From Fragilariopsis cylindrus CCMP1102 (Eukaryota > Bacillariophyta > Bacillariophyceae > Bacillariales > Bacillariaceae), in assembly GCA_900095095.1 (NCBI GenBank), contig FMBT01000316.1, positions 372,001 through 436,000 of the forward strand: 64,000 nt of DNA, read 5' to 3'. Made by a program: the position numbers and the translations under genes. The notes below the pieces were generated by a model that was not told the origin of the DNA, made no database searches, and saw only the letters and a program-made list of their open reading frames with translations. Below, piece by piece: positions 1 through 12,066 of the stretch (positions are counted from its first letter, which is position 1; each line of letters begins with the position of its first letter).

Positions 1-59
1 TGTTTGTTTTAATCTCGTGTGAATGATCCCCCCTAACAACCCAAATTTGATTTTCACAG

Positions 60-1036
60 CGTGGCGACGTGGATTTGATGTTCGACCTCCACCTGTTTCA
101 TCATTCTCAAAAGATTATCCAGGGTACGTAACGCACACACAAACAAAAATAAAAATAAACTGTTATCGATGTAGTCCTCGTGCTGCTGTATATTTCATGC
201 TTAATCTAATAGCATACATATGTTTTCCTCCACATGTACACGTAAAGAAATGATCCAAGGTATCAAAAATATTTACGTGATGTTCGGTACTCGATTAAAG
301 AAAGTTGTATCAGATCAATCGAAAAAGGAAAACCAGTCCTCGTACGTAAATTACCTAAAACTGAAAGTTTGAAAGATTGTATGGATCGGACGTTGCCATA
401 TTTTATTGAGCGAATTGAAAAAGATGCAATTGACCAAAATAAGCGGGTGCTTATATCCAGTAGTGAAAATGCAATTCGTGGCTTACTTATGCATCTTTGC
501 GATATACCACAAGGTAAGGAATTTCGATTTGATTCGATACGATACGAAAGTAAAGTAGAGTAAACTGAATGCAGCACAATCCGATGTCGACTATAGAAAT
601 TCTCACGTCTCTCTATCTCTCATAATATACCAAAAGATGAAATTACTGGACTAGAAATCCCGAATGGTTTACCATTAATTTATGATATCCGAAGTAAATG
701 TGTCAAACTATTAGATGACGGTACAGGGTAAGTAGGGAGAAAAAAACTGAATCGAGCACAATACGATGACGATTATAGGAATTCTCACATCTCTCATTGT
801 TCTTATTGTTATTGTCATTATCCTTATGAAGTCGGGATCCCATGGAAGTATATAACTTCGGTACATCAGCAAAATATTTATTCCGTCCGTGTCAAAACGA
901 AGATGGTAGCCTTGATGAAGAATGCTCAATCAATTATGATAGTATGGATACATCTAGACCTTCTATTTCATCAAAAGATCAGGCAATACTTGATGAGATC
1001 ACAGGAAAAACAACGAAAACGAAAACGACGGTTTGA
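60..1036 (+). CDS. Phosphoglycerate mutase-like protein, 3' exons (5' end outside window)
   Basis: Four exons can be followed: 60-123, 260-513, 637-727 and 832-1036. All have GT..AG boundaries and matching phases, and the stop is at 1034-1036. The joined reading resembles the C-terminal two thirds of cofactor-dependent phosphoglycerate mutase (glycolytic 3-PG/2-PG interconversion): WRRGFDVRPPP, then the RY...ESLKDCMDRTLPYF helix, NKRVLISSSENAIRGLL and IPNGLPLIYDI. In the family the segment VLIAAHGNSLRG carries the second catalytic His. Here that position reads Ser (SSSEN), so normal mutase chemistry is doubtful. The first catalytic motif (RHG) would lie on exons before base 60 and cannot be checked. 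The last exon adds a tail of about 60 residues (FRPCQNEDG...) beyond the usual end. The family call is firm. Activity is uncertain, and the gene may be a pseudoenzyme. Confidence 0.8.
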
Positions 1037-1441
1037 AATGTCTTATATACTACTTCCTCCAGTCAAAAAATTAGTACGAGGAACTGCGCATTAAAGTTAA
1101 CGCTCAAAAGTAAGGGGGAAAGAATTAAAAATAATTATTTAAAATTGAAAGCGTTCACGTTGAGTGTTAACGAACTCGTGACTCAAATACATGGGACTCA
1201 ACGAAGGCCTTGTACAGTACTGTATTTAGAATTTTCGTTGAAAAAATTAAAAAATATTGTCGTTTCCCTGCTCTCCCTCACACTCGTGACCCAAAAAGAA
1301 TATCTTTTCGCATTTCATTATTTACCTACTATCATCATATATTTGTTATTGTGTTGATGTGTTGATAAATAAATCCATCTCAAATATTATAATCTGTTGT
1401 TGAGTCTAGTCTCTACAATGAGTGTAATGCATTTATGTACC
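1037..1441. other. Intergenic, convergent gene ends
   Basis: This is the AT-rich spacer between the mutase-like gene (+) and the exostosin gene (-), whose stop is at 1442. It holds a near-perfect inverted pair, GTTAACGCTCAA at 1096-1107 and TTGAGTGTTAAC at 1159-1170, that could form a hairpin in the 3' region. It also holds a perfect 12-bp palindrome TACAGTACTGTA at 1213-1224. No gene is seen. Confidence 0.5.
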
Positions 1442-3562
1442 TTATAATTCTTGTATATAGGATATTAAGGAACGTATCAAGTATGCAAATGCATCATTTG
1501 TACGATGTGCATCAGGACCAATTCCATATAAAAATGCATTCCCTACATCCGTTTTCATGGAATCTTGTTTTTGTTGTATAATGGATTTTGATTTTGATTC
1601 CTTTGTCTTTGATCTTGTTTCTGATAATAATACTGCTTCGTCATTATTATCATTTTCATTTTCTATATTATGATTCTGATGATCTATTAATAATGTATTT
1701 AATGTTGTGATTAAATTTGTAATACTTTGTTCTGGATTTGTTTCATTACCAATAATTTCTATCACAAAATTATTATATTGAATACCTATGTTGTTGTTAT
1801 TGTTATTGTTATTATCCTGCTGGTCTTTTTGTTGATCTTGTTGTTGTTGTTGTTGTTGTACTGCAACGAATGGATAGGATTCTTCTACCGACCATGTATC
1901 ATCAATACCATAATTATTATTTTCTGGTACATACCAACTACGTGTACGTCTGCGTTCATTATTCTTAGTATTATTAGACCTAGTAGTAGGATTCTTATTA
2001 ATTGTAATTGGATAGGATATCACCACCGGTATACAACCACAATGAATCACATCAAAAAATCGTCGTTGCCATGTAATATCACCAGGTAATATTGGACAAA
2101 AAATTGATTTGGAATATAAATCATATATATTTGAATTACTATCAGCAGCCATAATATCCATAGTATTACTGGATATAAATGGTAATCCACCAATCAATGC
2201 TGTATTATTATTGGCATTATTCTGTTTCTGTTGTTGTTTCAACTTTGTTAATTCATTTAATAAAAAACTACGATATAATCGTGGTGAATCTTTCTGTCTT
2301 TTATTTTTATCATTCGCCAAAAAAACTAATGATAAAGTTCGTTCCTGTTCTTTTTGTTCTGGTTGTTTACGTCTACGTTGACGTTTACGTTTACGTTCCA
2401 TATAGGATGGTTGAAATTGTAATTCACTATTAAATTGTGGTATTATGATATGTCCATTGGGACTTTTCTTTTTATTTTTACTACTAGATTTTCTTTTGTT
2501 ACGTTCACGTTCACGACGTTTCCGTTGTTGATGATTCCGTGGTTTCCGTTTATTACCACTACTTTTTAATAATAATCCACTATTAGTATGATCATAATCA
2601 TTTCTTGGTCCATACATTGCTAGGAGAGGTTGTTGGATGAACCAGGGTTGTCCTAATAAATCATAATCCGATAATAAAAATAAATGACGATTTTTTGTTG
2701 CATTATTATAATATTGTAAATTATTTATTATTGTTTCTTGTATTCTGTTTGTTGAATTTGTACTTTCATTTAATTGTTTACATCCTAATGAATATTTGTT
2801 TGGTGATTTCATACAATGTCCAATATGTGGATATGGTACCACGTATATTATATTATCATCATCATTATCATTATCAGCTTCAGTATCAGCATCAACGTCA
2901 TCATCATTCAAATAGATCCGTCCTGGATACGATTGAAATAATTTGATTAGTATAGAATCGGTACTCCAATTACTATCATAGTTTGTATATTGGAACCAAT
3001 TTAAGACATCTTGTACATATTCCTTCGGGAAATTAGTTGGTTCATAAATATATATTTTTAATAATGATTTAGACTTGGATTTGGAATTGGATTTGGAATT
3101 TTTTGAAGTTGAATTTGTGTCATAGATACTATTACTAATATTATTATTATACGATTCTAATGGTACATCTAATACAGAACGTATTGTAATGTTTCTATTA
3201 TGGATGATCAATTCTTCCCATTGTTGAAGTGGTGTAGCAGCTGCCGTAGCTGTGGTGCTGGTGGTACTTGCGGTAATATTAGTTACAGTGGTAGTGGTAG
3301 TGGTTGCTGGTGATGATTGTGTTGATGATTGTGTTGCTGTGATTACCTTCTTAAGGACGTTCTGCTGTAATAGCTGTTGTTCGTATGGCGTATCGTCGTA
3401 GGCGTCTTTCCATCTATTACTGCCATTACTGCCATTACCTGTACTTGTACTACTTAATATACGATGATGTTGATGAATAGATGTAATAATACTATAAATA
3501 TAACAAGAAAAAATCAAACCTCCAAACGTTGTTATTTTTCGTGATGACAGTAACAGTATCAT
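1442..3562 (-). CDS. Exostosin-family (GT47-like) glycosyltransferase
   Basis: A single exon of 706 codons. The start ATG is at 3562-3560, and residues about 8-28 form a hydrophobic signal anchor typical of Golgi type II glycosyltransferases. The exostosin features are LKIYIYEPTNFP near the start of the domain, a middle block RHLFLLSDYDLLGQPWF, and the C-terminal signature IFCPILPGDITWQRRFFDVI followed by HCGCIPVVIS. That signature matches the family pattern of 'F CL.P.GD....R.FDA...GCIPV'. These enzymes add sugars to polysaccharides or glycoproteins in the Golgi. The domain is swollen by low-complexity inserts: an Asp/Asn run, a Lys/Arg-rich stretch near residues 330-400, and Gln/Asn runs near 560-590. 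Sugar donor and acceptor cannot be read from the sequence. Confidence 0.8.
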   Translation of the reverse strand: MILLLSSRKITTFGGLIFSCYIYSIITSIHQHHRILSSTSTGNGSNGSNRWKDAYDDTPYEQQLLQQNVLKKVITATQSSTQSSPATTTTTTVTNITASTTSTTATAAATPLQQWEELIIHNRNITIRSVLDVPLESYNNNISNSIYDTNSTSKNSKSNSKSKSKSLLKIYIYEPTNFPKEYVQDVLNWFQYTNYDSNWSTDSILIKLFQSYPGRIYLNDDDVDADTEADNDNDDDNIIYVVPYPHIGHCMKSPNKYSLGCKQLNESTNSTNRIQETIINNLQYYNNATKNRHLFLLSDYDLLGQPWFIQQPLLAMYGPRNDYDHTNSGLLLKSSGNKRKPRNHQQRKRRERERNKRKSSSKNKKKSPNGHIIIPQFNSELQFQPSYMERKRKRQRRRKQPEQKEQERTLSLVFLANDKNKRQKDSPRLYRSFLLNELTKLKQQQKQNNANNNTALIGGLPFISSNTMDIMAADSNSNIYDLYSKSIFCPILPGDITWQRRFFDVIHCGCIPVVISYPITINKNPTTRSNNTKNNERRRTRSWYVPENNNYGIDDTWSVEESYPFVAVQQQQQQQDQQKDQQDNNNNNNNNIGIQYNNFVIEIIGNETNPEQSITNLITTLNTLLIDHQNHNIENENDNNDEAVLLSETRSKTKESKSKSIIQQKQDSMKTDVGNAFLYGIGPDAHRTNDAFAYLIRSLISYIQEL

Positions 3563-5399
3563 AGCTTATCGTCTTTCGATCGTCGTCCCGTCTATCTTTT
3601 CCCTCTACTATGGTATTTATTCTATCTGTTCTATCTACTCTATAATCTATATATAATATCTTCGGGTTCATACAAAGCAAATAAAGAATTTGATTTTTGC
3701 TGAATGTCAAAAGGATCGAGAGAGGAATATTGTGTGGGAGTGTGTGATGTGGATGTGGATGGGCTGAGTTGGGTTGGATTTGGGTTGGGTTAAATTCCAA
3801 TTTATCGAATCGAAGATATATAGAATATGCATGGGAGAAGGAGGTGCACGATGGCGCATTATTATTTTATTTTATTGATTTTGTGAGAGTAAAATATAAC
3901 CACAATTTTTAATAGCAGCGCACCGTGCGTGCGTCATTACATAGTACTGCAATATTAAGTGTGAATGAATTACTGTACATGGTGTAATTCTGTAAGTCTG
4001 TACGGATATGTAGAAAAGCCGAGTGCCGCACGAAGTAAGTACCGTAAATGTAATTTTTAAATTCAATCTTCTATTTTTCAGTCGTGCTTTTTTGAAAAAG
4101 TTTTTTTTCTCTCTTTTCGTAATAATATTAATTATCAACATGCCGTGACATGCCATCCTACTTCAAAGTACAGTACTGCCTAATCATCTAGATTCTTGGT
4201 CGACCAAACAAGATAAAAACGGGATATAAGCAGCCAATATCGGCATCATCCATCATTATTATTATCACTACGCACCACATGGATTTCTCTTTTCTTTTCT
4301 TTCTTCGTTCTGGTTGATTGTTGGTTGGGTGTATGCATCTGCACATAGTACTGTATGTGTTGTTTGTTCGAAATAGAATGGGTAAAAAATTCAAGTACTG
4401 TATATTGTATTGTATATGGATGAGTGAGTGAACGCTCCGGTGTCCGATATCCGGTCTTTCATTCCGTTCAAGTTTGTACCGTACAGAGTACGGTATCATC
4501 GTAAAAAAGAGGAATGAGTATGTTAATGGATCAATCAAACAGACGAATAGTTAAATCTTTCATTTTTTGTAGTTTGATGTGTGTGACGTTCGTATCGTTC
4601 GGTAAATTATCATCGTTGCTGTTATCCAACAAGATAAAGAGAGGATAAATTCCGGTTTTACACCGATCAAGTAGGTCAATATCATATCATGTTTTTTATC
4701 GCGTATATCGTAGGAGTCAAGTTAAATCACGTCATCATATCAATGCCGTGTGTGTGTGTATGTATGTAGTAAGATTGATGATTGACTTGAATTTAGTATA
4801 ACATTGTAGTAATACAAAGAGGTCGGGACTCGTATCGTATATTGTACAGGAGGAGAAAAAAAACGGATGGATTACATATACTGGAAACTCGTATGTATCG
4901 TATCGTATCGTATCATATCATATCGTAACTCGTATCAGTAAAGATAGGAAACGGGGATCTATGGGTGTCATATCATATTCATATTCATATCAATATCATC
5001 GTTTTGTATAGCATGTGTAAGGGTAAAAGAGAAGCGTATGTGATCGTGTGAACTCGAAGGTTACTCGTAATCGTATGCAGGTATGCGTTGGTATGGTATG
5101 TATGGTGTATCTGGTTTTGAAATGAAACTGTAACTGTAACTGTTTTTTGTATCTATGAAATTGGGCATCAGAGATATAGCCTGGATTATATATCGTGTAA
5201 CAAATAATACAAACCATAGGAAAAAATTCTTGCTTTTTCAACGAAACAAAATGATCGTTTTCATTAAAGGATTGATATATCGGTTATCATTTTCTTAAGG
5301 TACCGGAACTGGAACTGGGTAATTTCTTCTTGGGGGTATTATGGTGACATAGAGAAAGCAATCGATAAATGATGATGATGATGATGGGGTATGTTATGT
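3563..5399. other. Intergenic region with short simple repeats
   Basis: About 1.8 kb between the 5' end of the exostosin gene and the 3' end of the RNA-binding gene, so it holds the promoter of the first and the terminator region of the second. Short open frames here have no recognisable domain or codon signature. There is a TATCG/TATCA pentamer run at about 4896-4926 and a CATATT run at about 4970-4995. Palindromic GTAC motifs recur (near 3955, 4170, 4345 and 4395). Nothing else is supported. Confidence 0.5.
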
Positions 5400-6526
5400 T
5401 TAATACCGATCACGTCCACCACCTCCACCTCCGTAACCACCACCGCCTCCACGATCGTAACCACCACCACCTCCGCCGCCGTAGCCTCCGCCACCACCAC
5501 GATCATAACCACCACCGCCTCCACCGCGACTATAGCAACAAAATAATAAGAAGATAGAAAAGGTAGATGTAGAGTTAGTTGTATTGTTGTGAGCGAAACA
5601 GAGAAAATATAGAAGGAAGGAATAACAAAAAAAGCAACCAAGACATAACACAACACAACATAAAAAACTTACTCGTAACCACCACCGCCTCCACGACGAT
5701 CACCACCACCACCTCCGTATCCACCGCCGCCTCCACCGCCGTAACCACCACCGCCTCCACGACGATCACCACCTCCTCGGCCGCCACCACCATAACCGCC
5801 GCCTCCACCGCCGCGACCACCACCGCCACCACCACGATCTTCTTTTGGACGACTTTCATTGACACGAACAGTCCGTCCATCAATTTCACTTTCATTAATC
5901 TTTTCACAGGCTTCTTCTGCTTCCGATGCCGGCATTGTCACAAATGCAAAACCACGTGGACGTCCGGATTCACGATCCGTGGGTAAGAAACAATCACTCA
6001 CACTACCATATTTGGAGAAGGCGTCACGTAAGATATCTTCCGTGGTATCAAAGGAGATGTTACCCACATATAATTTCACATCCGCATTACCAGCGGAGTT
6101 GAATGCACCACCACTTCCACCACCAGATGGCGCAGCACGATCTTCACGTGGTTTACTAACATTCACACGAATGGATCGTCCATCTAAATCAGATTGATCC
6201 ATACCATCAATTGCTTTATTGGCAACATCCGTACCACCGGTTAATGTAACAAATGCAAATCCACGTAGTCTACCTGTATTTCTATCCGATGGAAGGAAGA
6301 CATCAGTGACATCACCACCAAATCCTTTAAATGCCGATTTTAAGGAATCTTCGGTGGTATCAAAACTAATATTACCCACATATAATTTAATTTCTTCCGA
6401 AGCATCGCCACCAGCAGGTGCAGCAGCATCAGCAGCAGGTGCAGCATCATCAGCTGCTGCTACTGGTGCATCATCAGCTGCAGGTGGGGCAGGTGAAGGT
6501 GATCTTGATCGTGTTGGTGAAGCCAT
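5400..6526 (-). CDS. Two-RRM glycine-rich (RGG) RNA-binding protein
   Basis: Two exons, 5673-6526 and 5400-5529, joined across a 143-bp intron (donor GA/GTAAGT, acceptor CTATAG) to give 327 residues. After an Ala/Pro-rich start ([13 protein letters not shown]...) come RRM1 (LYVGNI as RNP2, RGFAFVTL as RNP1; residues about 46-125) and RRM2 ([14 protein letters not shown]; about 150-230). The tail is a long [11 protein letters not shown] region that runs through the intron into exon 2 and ends GGRDRY. This layout is that of nucleolin-like or glycine-rich RNA-binding proteins, which act in RNA processing, rRNA maturation or stress responses. RGG boxes bind RNA and are usual arginine-methylation sites. 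The exact orthologue is not clear. The two RRMs are very alike, which suggests internal duplication. Confidence 0.9.
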
Positions 6527-6990
6527 CTTTAAATTTTGTTTGTTTTGTTTTTGTTTGTTATTACTTGTTTAGAGTAATAGTAAAAGTTATGAGGAAGTTA
6601 CGGTAGCATGTATGTCTGGGTGTGTGATAAAACGAGAACCCATGCTGAACATGCATTTTGTCTCTTCTTTACACGCGATAACAACGCGTTGTTACTGTAG
6701 TTTGTTTGAATGAATCTTGGCTGACGGTAAGTTATATCTATTCTCAACGGCACATACCGCGTTACACTAAAAATAAAATAAATGACGACACATACATCTT
6801 CTAAAAAAGTCACATACTTTTTGAATGGCTACGACGTATTTTTAAACAAAAAGCAATATGTGCGCAGGAGGTACAGACTGGGTGTGAAAAAACTAAATCA
6901 TTTCCAGTGTACTTGCTACCTGTACCCACTCACTCACTTTCTGGTATTCTAACCCATCCTAGCATGTATAAAGTCCCAATCAGATGGTAT
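6527..6990. other. Intergenic, upstream of the RNA-binding gene
   Basis: Upstream region of the RGG-protein gene, which reads leftwards from 6526. The first ~60 bases hold T-rich stretches and then a mixed sequence with no TATA box that I can defend. Homology to the repeat element to the right begins near 6998. Confidence 0.4.
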
Positions 6991-6997
6991 AATCTGA

Positions 6998-9292
6998 ACT
7001 TACTATGCATGGGGTGGATACCTGGACCGGACTTTGAGGCGCTAGGTATGTGTTCTTCACACTAGAAGGTGGTAAAGGGTGTGATGCAACTTAGGACATG
7101 GGAAAATGGCCCATTTTGGGGGGTATGTGACCTAGTACACACTCAAAAAGATGAATTATCCCAAAGTAAGCACATGGGGTTGACCGTATACACCAAAGGC
7201 AATATGTGGGTGCTAAAGGGGAAAAACCTGTTTTGGGGCCTAAATGACCCTTTTGGGGGCTTAGCACACCCTGACACCTTCCTAACCTCCCTACCGCCCT
7301 AAGCAATAGTTGGACCTTTTACTCATAGGTATTATGTTGAGCTCCATATAATCTTTCAAGGTTATTAGGTCTATATTGATGGTGCATCACGGCCTTGATT
7401 ACACGCACACTTGGCACTTGGAGAAATTGTGTGTTTTAATAGAGGTGGGTTTTGACCCATGACACCCCAAATGTATGTATGGTTGCCTAAAGCAATGATA
7501 TAATCCATACCTTTTAAGAATTAGGTTGATGCCTAGCTATTTTATTTGGGACTCAGCATACCTGGTATGGGCGCGGTTGAATCTCAAATATTTTTGCAAC
7601 ATGTGAATGTTGGGCTATTTTATGTCTATTCTATTGTCCCCCACCCCACCACACCACCAATATGGCAAATTTTTAAAGTGTTCTTGGTGTATTTTGACCA
7701 TATGTATATATGGAAGGTATCTGAGTGTTCAAACTATGGTCCAATCCCTTTTTTGATGTTGTGGTAGCCTATTTCTGAATGGTACTTTTGGGCATGGAAA
7801 TATGACATGTTGGCCAAAATTCAATGTTTGTGTTCTGGAGGCAAGAATAAGGTAATAATGAGGGATCATGACCCTTGGTTCATCCCCTATGGGTATAAGA
7901 TGGATGACTGGGTGGTATTTTGGTGCACCATGCTGGTTCTAGAACCTAAGGAGAAGTTATTCACAATATTATTCAAAGTTGGTTAATATTCCAATAAACA
8001 AACTCATCTGGAGAATTTGTGAGATAAAAATGGTACCAGTCAGAATTACTTCAGTCAGGTGATGATGAACCACCAGGGATGGTTGTGTGTAATGTTGTGT
8101 GCACACATTCAATTTGTCTAGTACTGTTGAACCATTGTTTCTTATACCAACCTACTGTTATCACCTGCACCTGGATCTCTTGTTTATCTAGTTATTTGTG
8201 TGCCTACCACATTAGCAAAACAAATTTTATTCCTTAGCCACATGAACAAGTAAGATGTAGGAGGCAAACACAATGTTCTAGTACACTATGTGGATGTTTG
8301 TGCACCTGACTCATTTGGTGTTGTCCTCTGCAACCCTTTCAAATGAGATATTTTATGGTTTATTTTGATTGAAAATGTTGTTATTTGTGTGCCTACCACA
8401 TTAGCAAAACAAATTTTATTCCTTAGCCACATGAACAAGTAAGATGTAGGAGGCAAACACAATGTTCTAGTACACTATGTGGATGTTTGTGCACCTGACT
8501 CATTTGGTGTTGTCCTCTGCAACCCTTTCAAATGAGATATTTTATGGTTTATTTTGATTGAAAATGTTGTTATTTGTGTGCCTACCACATTAGCAAAACA
8601 AATTTTATTCCTTAGCCACATGAACAAGTAAGATGTAGGAGGCAAACACAATGTTCTAGTATACTATGTGGATGTTTGTGCTCTTGACCCAGCTGGTGTT
8701 GTCCTCTGCAACCCATTCAAATGAGATATTTTGTTGTTCATTTCTGATCAAAAATCTTGTTATTTTTGTGCGCCTACCACAACAGTGAAATGAATTTTAT
8801 ATCACAACCACATGGACAAAAAAGCTGTAGGAGGCAAACACAATGTTCTAGTACACTACGTGGATGTTTATACACCTGACTCATCTGTTGTTGTCCTCTG
8901 CAACCCTTTCAAATGAGATATTTTTTGGTTCATCTCTGATCAAAAATCTTGATATTTTTGTGTGCCTGCCACAACAGCAAAATGAATTTTATTCCACAAC
9001 CACATGGACAGAAAAGTTGTAGGAGACAAACACAATGTTCTAGGACACTATGTGGATGCTATCGCACCTGACCCATCTGGTGTTGTCCACTGCAACCCAT
9101 TCAAATGAGATATTTGTTGGTTCATCTCTGATCAAATTTTTTTTTTTTTTTGCGCCTGCCATAAAAGTGTAATGAATTTTATTCCTCAACCACAGGAAAA
9201 GAAAAGTTGCAAGATGCCAAAACAATGTTCTAGTATACTATGTTGTTGTTAGTGCACCTGACTTATTCCATGCTGTCCTCTGCAACCCTTTC
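6998..9292 (-). mobile_element. Repeat element E1 (decayed copy, reverse orientation to E2)
   Basis: This stretch matches the reverse complement of 38300-39430 (element E2) over most of its length. Shared landmarks are TGGATACCTGGACCGG, ATGGGAAAATGGCCCATTT and TTTTGGGGCCTAAATG. The open frame of E2 is also recognisable at 7535-7920. The 210-bp terminal repeat seen in E2 is missing at the left end, so the copy is truncated. The right half, 8200-9292, is the tandem array listed separately. Against E2, the E1 frame carries a TGA and a one-base deletion, so it is a dead copy. Confidence 0.75.
8200..9292 (-). repeat. Tandem array of E1, period 189-192 bp
   Basis: About five to six head-to-tail units. 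The landmark AAATGAGATATTTT recurs at 8341, 8530, 8719, 8911 and 9103, giving spacings of 189, 189, 192 and 192. The first units are almost identical and later ones diverge. The same unit, in the other orientation, builds the arrays of E2, E4 and E5. Confidence 0.9.
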
Positions 9293-9344
9293 AAATAGTA
9301 CTACTAGTGTAGCACATAAACAATATTTTTGTATGAAATATTTT

Positions 9345-9520
9345 GTCCCCGAATACATTTTATTTTCGGGGGCCCCTCTAAGCTAATTTTCGGGGGTTAT
9401 TAATTATAACCATTACACTTTTAGGGATTAAAAAAATTGTTGATTAAAAACACTAGGAGTTCTCAGGAAAACCCCCAAATAGAAAAGTTAATTGTTGTGT
9501 GTTGCCTGTATTTACGAATT
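9345..9520. repeat. Block B, inverted copy of the segment at 63025-63165
   Basis: The run GGGGGCCCCTCTAAGCTAAT, then TTAATTATAACC, TTACACTTTT, AAAACCCCC and GTGTGTTGCCTGTA, is found in the same order on the opposite strand at 63165-63025. In both places it sits next to an E element, so it may be a further terminal module of the family or the remnant of a companion element. Confidence 0.65.
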
Positions 9521-9767
9521 CCTTCATCGCGCTAAATATTTAGCCACGAGCCACGACTAAAACTTGACACATAATTTAGATCTTTAAACTTTTTAAAGTA
9601 GCGACGACACTAGCTGACGGCACTAGCTGGTGACACCAACAACAACAAAACAACAACATAAATGCTGTAGGCAACAACGGATGCAGAGTAACACAACGAC
9701 AACAACAAATGCTGTATAGTCAACAACATATAAACATAAATATAAATAACGACATTAATACAGGATC
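9521..9767 (+). promoter_or_regulatory. 5' region of the VIT/vWA gene
   Basis: CAA-rich leader (ACAACAACAACAAAACAAC and similar) just before the ATG at 9768, with ATATAAACATAAATATAAAT at 9728-9747. Diatom leaders are often rich in CAA. The exact promoter cannot be placed. Confidence 0.35.
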
Positions 9768-12066
9768 ATGTTATTACTACTCTTTATTATTGTGTGCTGT
9801 TTTTCCACTGTGATGCTCGGCGTATCAGCAGCAGACGACAATGTTGCTGTGCTGCTCGGTGTATCAGCAGTAGACGACAACAACAATACTACATCGTCGT
9901 CGTCGTCGTCGGTGATTCTATCTTCATTCCACGTATCAACGCATGTGAATTCTCGTCTGATGAATACCAAAATCGAGATGGTATTTGAAAATTCTGCGAA
10001 CTGTAGTTCTATCCATACAATCACTCTCCAACTACCTAAGAATGCTCGAGTGACAGATCTCATCATGGATTTGTCGGATGGATGTCAACTAGAAAGTGAA
10101 GGTAAGATAAGCACATAATACAGTAGTATTGGTACTATAGTATGCTTCTATAGTATGTTTTCAAAGAATATCTAATCATCATCATTTCAATACATTACGT
10201 GACATTTCTTGTTTTTACTATAATTTATCCTACCATACTGTCCTACACTATCTACACACGTACATACATACAGTCAAGAATCTCGACGATGCAATTGATG
10301 TATTCCAAGAATCTTCGTCCGAGGGGAAACCGGCTGCTCTATTAACTGCATGGGATATGAGTGACTACAACTTGCAAGTTTCTATTCCACCCAATAATGG
10401 TAAAACTAATGTGCTACTCCAATATGAAGAACTGTTATTTCAAAAACTGGATCGAGTTTCATTTCAAGTTCCTGTGTTTCCGGGAATTGCTGTGGAGGAC
10501 CTGAAGGTCGATATTTCGGTGGAAGAACCCAACAGTGGACTGGTTGAATTCTATACGGATGATTTACCACTACAAGATGAATCATCATTGGTTGAAACTA
10601 TCGTGGGAGGGATAAATGCTACTGCTGCATACTACCAACAAAGAGGAGTGACCAAAGACTCTACACTTCCCAAACTTCTCAAAGCGTATTTTACCCCTGA
10701 ACCACTACCTGAAAATGGTCTATTTTTATCAGACGGCGATTGCTTTACTCACTTGTTCAATCCTACCAATTTTCTTTCCAGCGTTGGAACTATGCCTCGA
10801 AAAATTGTTTTCGTGATTGATATCTCGGGATCTATGAATGGTCAGAAGTTACACGATGCAAAAGCATCCTTTGCTGTGATGATCGATACTCTTGATGAGC
10901 GAGATACGTTGATTGTGCAACCATTTTCGAGTCAAGGCACTGAAGATTTGTGGGGTCCATCAGCGGCATCGACCGGTGCGAAGGAGGAGGCCAAACAATT
11001 TGTCATGGCACTCCATACTATGGGTGGTACCAATTTAAATCAAGCATTCCTCGATGGTATTGAAAATGTGTATGATGTACCAGAAACGATGGCACCAATT
11101 CTTGTGATGTTGACTGATGGTCAAGGAATGCTGGAACCCAAAGAAATTGCCAGGAATGTGCGTGGAAAAAATGAAGGTGGCACGGTCAAAATATTTTCTC
11201 TTGCCTTTGGTGCGTCTGCCGACATCGATCTTTTATATGGGATCGCTATCCAAAATGGTGGCCGTGCTGTTCGTATCTACGAAGGATTTGATGACGCCGT
11301 GTCCCAAATGGAACTCTTTTACAAGCAAGAACTTGGAAGTATTTTAATGTCGGATGTTCAAGTATCCTATAATAACTCGGGAGGAGGTGGTATTGATGTA
11401 TTGGAATCCACGACTCCTACGTTTCCAGTGTTGGCAGCTGGATCTGAGATTATTGTACGAGGCAAAATGAGTTCTTTGTCGAGAAACCTCATCAATGCTA
11501 CTAACGCTACTGAACGCACACTCAAGACTATCATTGTGGCTAATTCGGCTGGTGGGCCAAAGGAATGGTCGATCAATCACGTTGTTAATCTAGATGGTGG
11601 TAGTACCAGTGGTAGTAGTAGTAGTAGTAGTAGTAGTGATTGCCAACAAAGTTATGCCCAAGCTCGCATTGTTGAGCTTTTAACATATCGGGACGCAGAA
11701 CGAGCTCTTGGCGAGGAACTCTTTCTTGATGAGGCTGTGATGACCAGCAGATCAACAAACTTATATGATCCGTCTACAACGTTGTTTGAGGAAGAAGCTA
11801 GAAAAATTGCCATGGATGCTCATCTTGTATGGCCAGGTTTGACTGCACTTGTTACGATTGAAAATTCCTCGTGTCAACAACAAAGCTCGGATGTATGCCA
11901 AAGTGGCAATAGGCTTCCCGATTCTTCTGAAGATAGTTATTCAGAATCTTATAGAGGTAGCGGTTCAAGCAATTATTCGTATGCATGTAGACGTGAACCT
12001 GCATATCTCAGTTCGTTTTCATCGGCAGTGCTGGTCATTGCGAGTTTTATTATCATTGCATTGTGA
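9768..12066 (+). CDS. VIT + von Willebrand A domain surface protein (ITIH-like)
   Basis: Two exons, 9768-10101 and 10274-12066 (intron GTAAGA...CAG), 708 residues. A signal peptide (MLLLLFIIVCCFSTVMLGVSA) is followed by a small internal duplication, LGVSAADD/LGVSAVDD. Residues about 45-160 look like a VIT domain, and about 287-460 form a vWA domain with a complete MIDAS start, VFVIDISGSM, so metal-dependent ligand binding is plausible. A Ser/Gly linker (about residue 545) and an acidic/Ser-rich stalk follow. The last ~20 residues are hydrophobic with no charged tail, which suggests a GPI signal or a tail anchor. The domain pair VIT-vWA is that of inter-alpha-trypsin-inhibitor heavy chains. 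In an alga it probably serves extracellular matrix or adhesion, which is inference. Confidence 0.85.

Noticed and set aside
4188-4538. 116-codon leftward frame
   Set aside because: No recognisable motif. It lies in simple-repeat-rich spacer and has no support beyond being open.
5575-5986. Open frames on both strands across the glycine-rich repeat region
   Set aside because: They are other-frame readings of the GGN repeat of the RNA-binding gene. The exon structure on the minus strand explains the region.
6998-9292. CRISPR-like array
   Set aside because: Units are ~190 bp and contiguous with no unique spacers, and the host is eukaryotic. This is a tandem satellite-type array.
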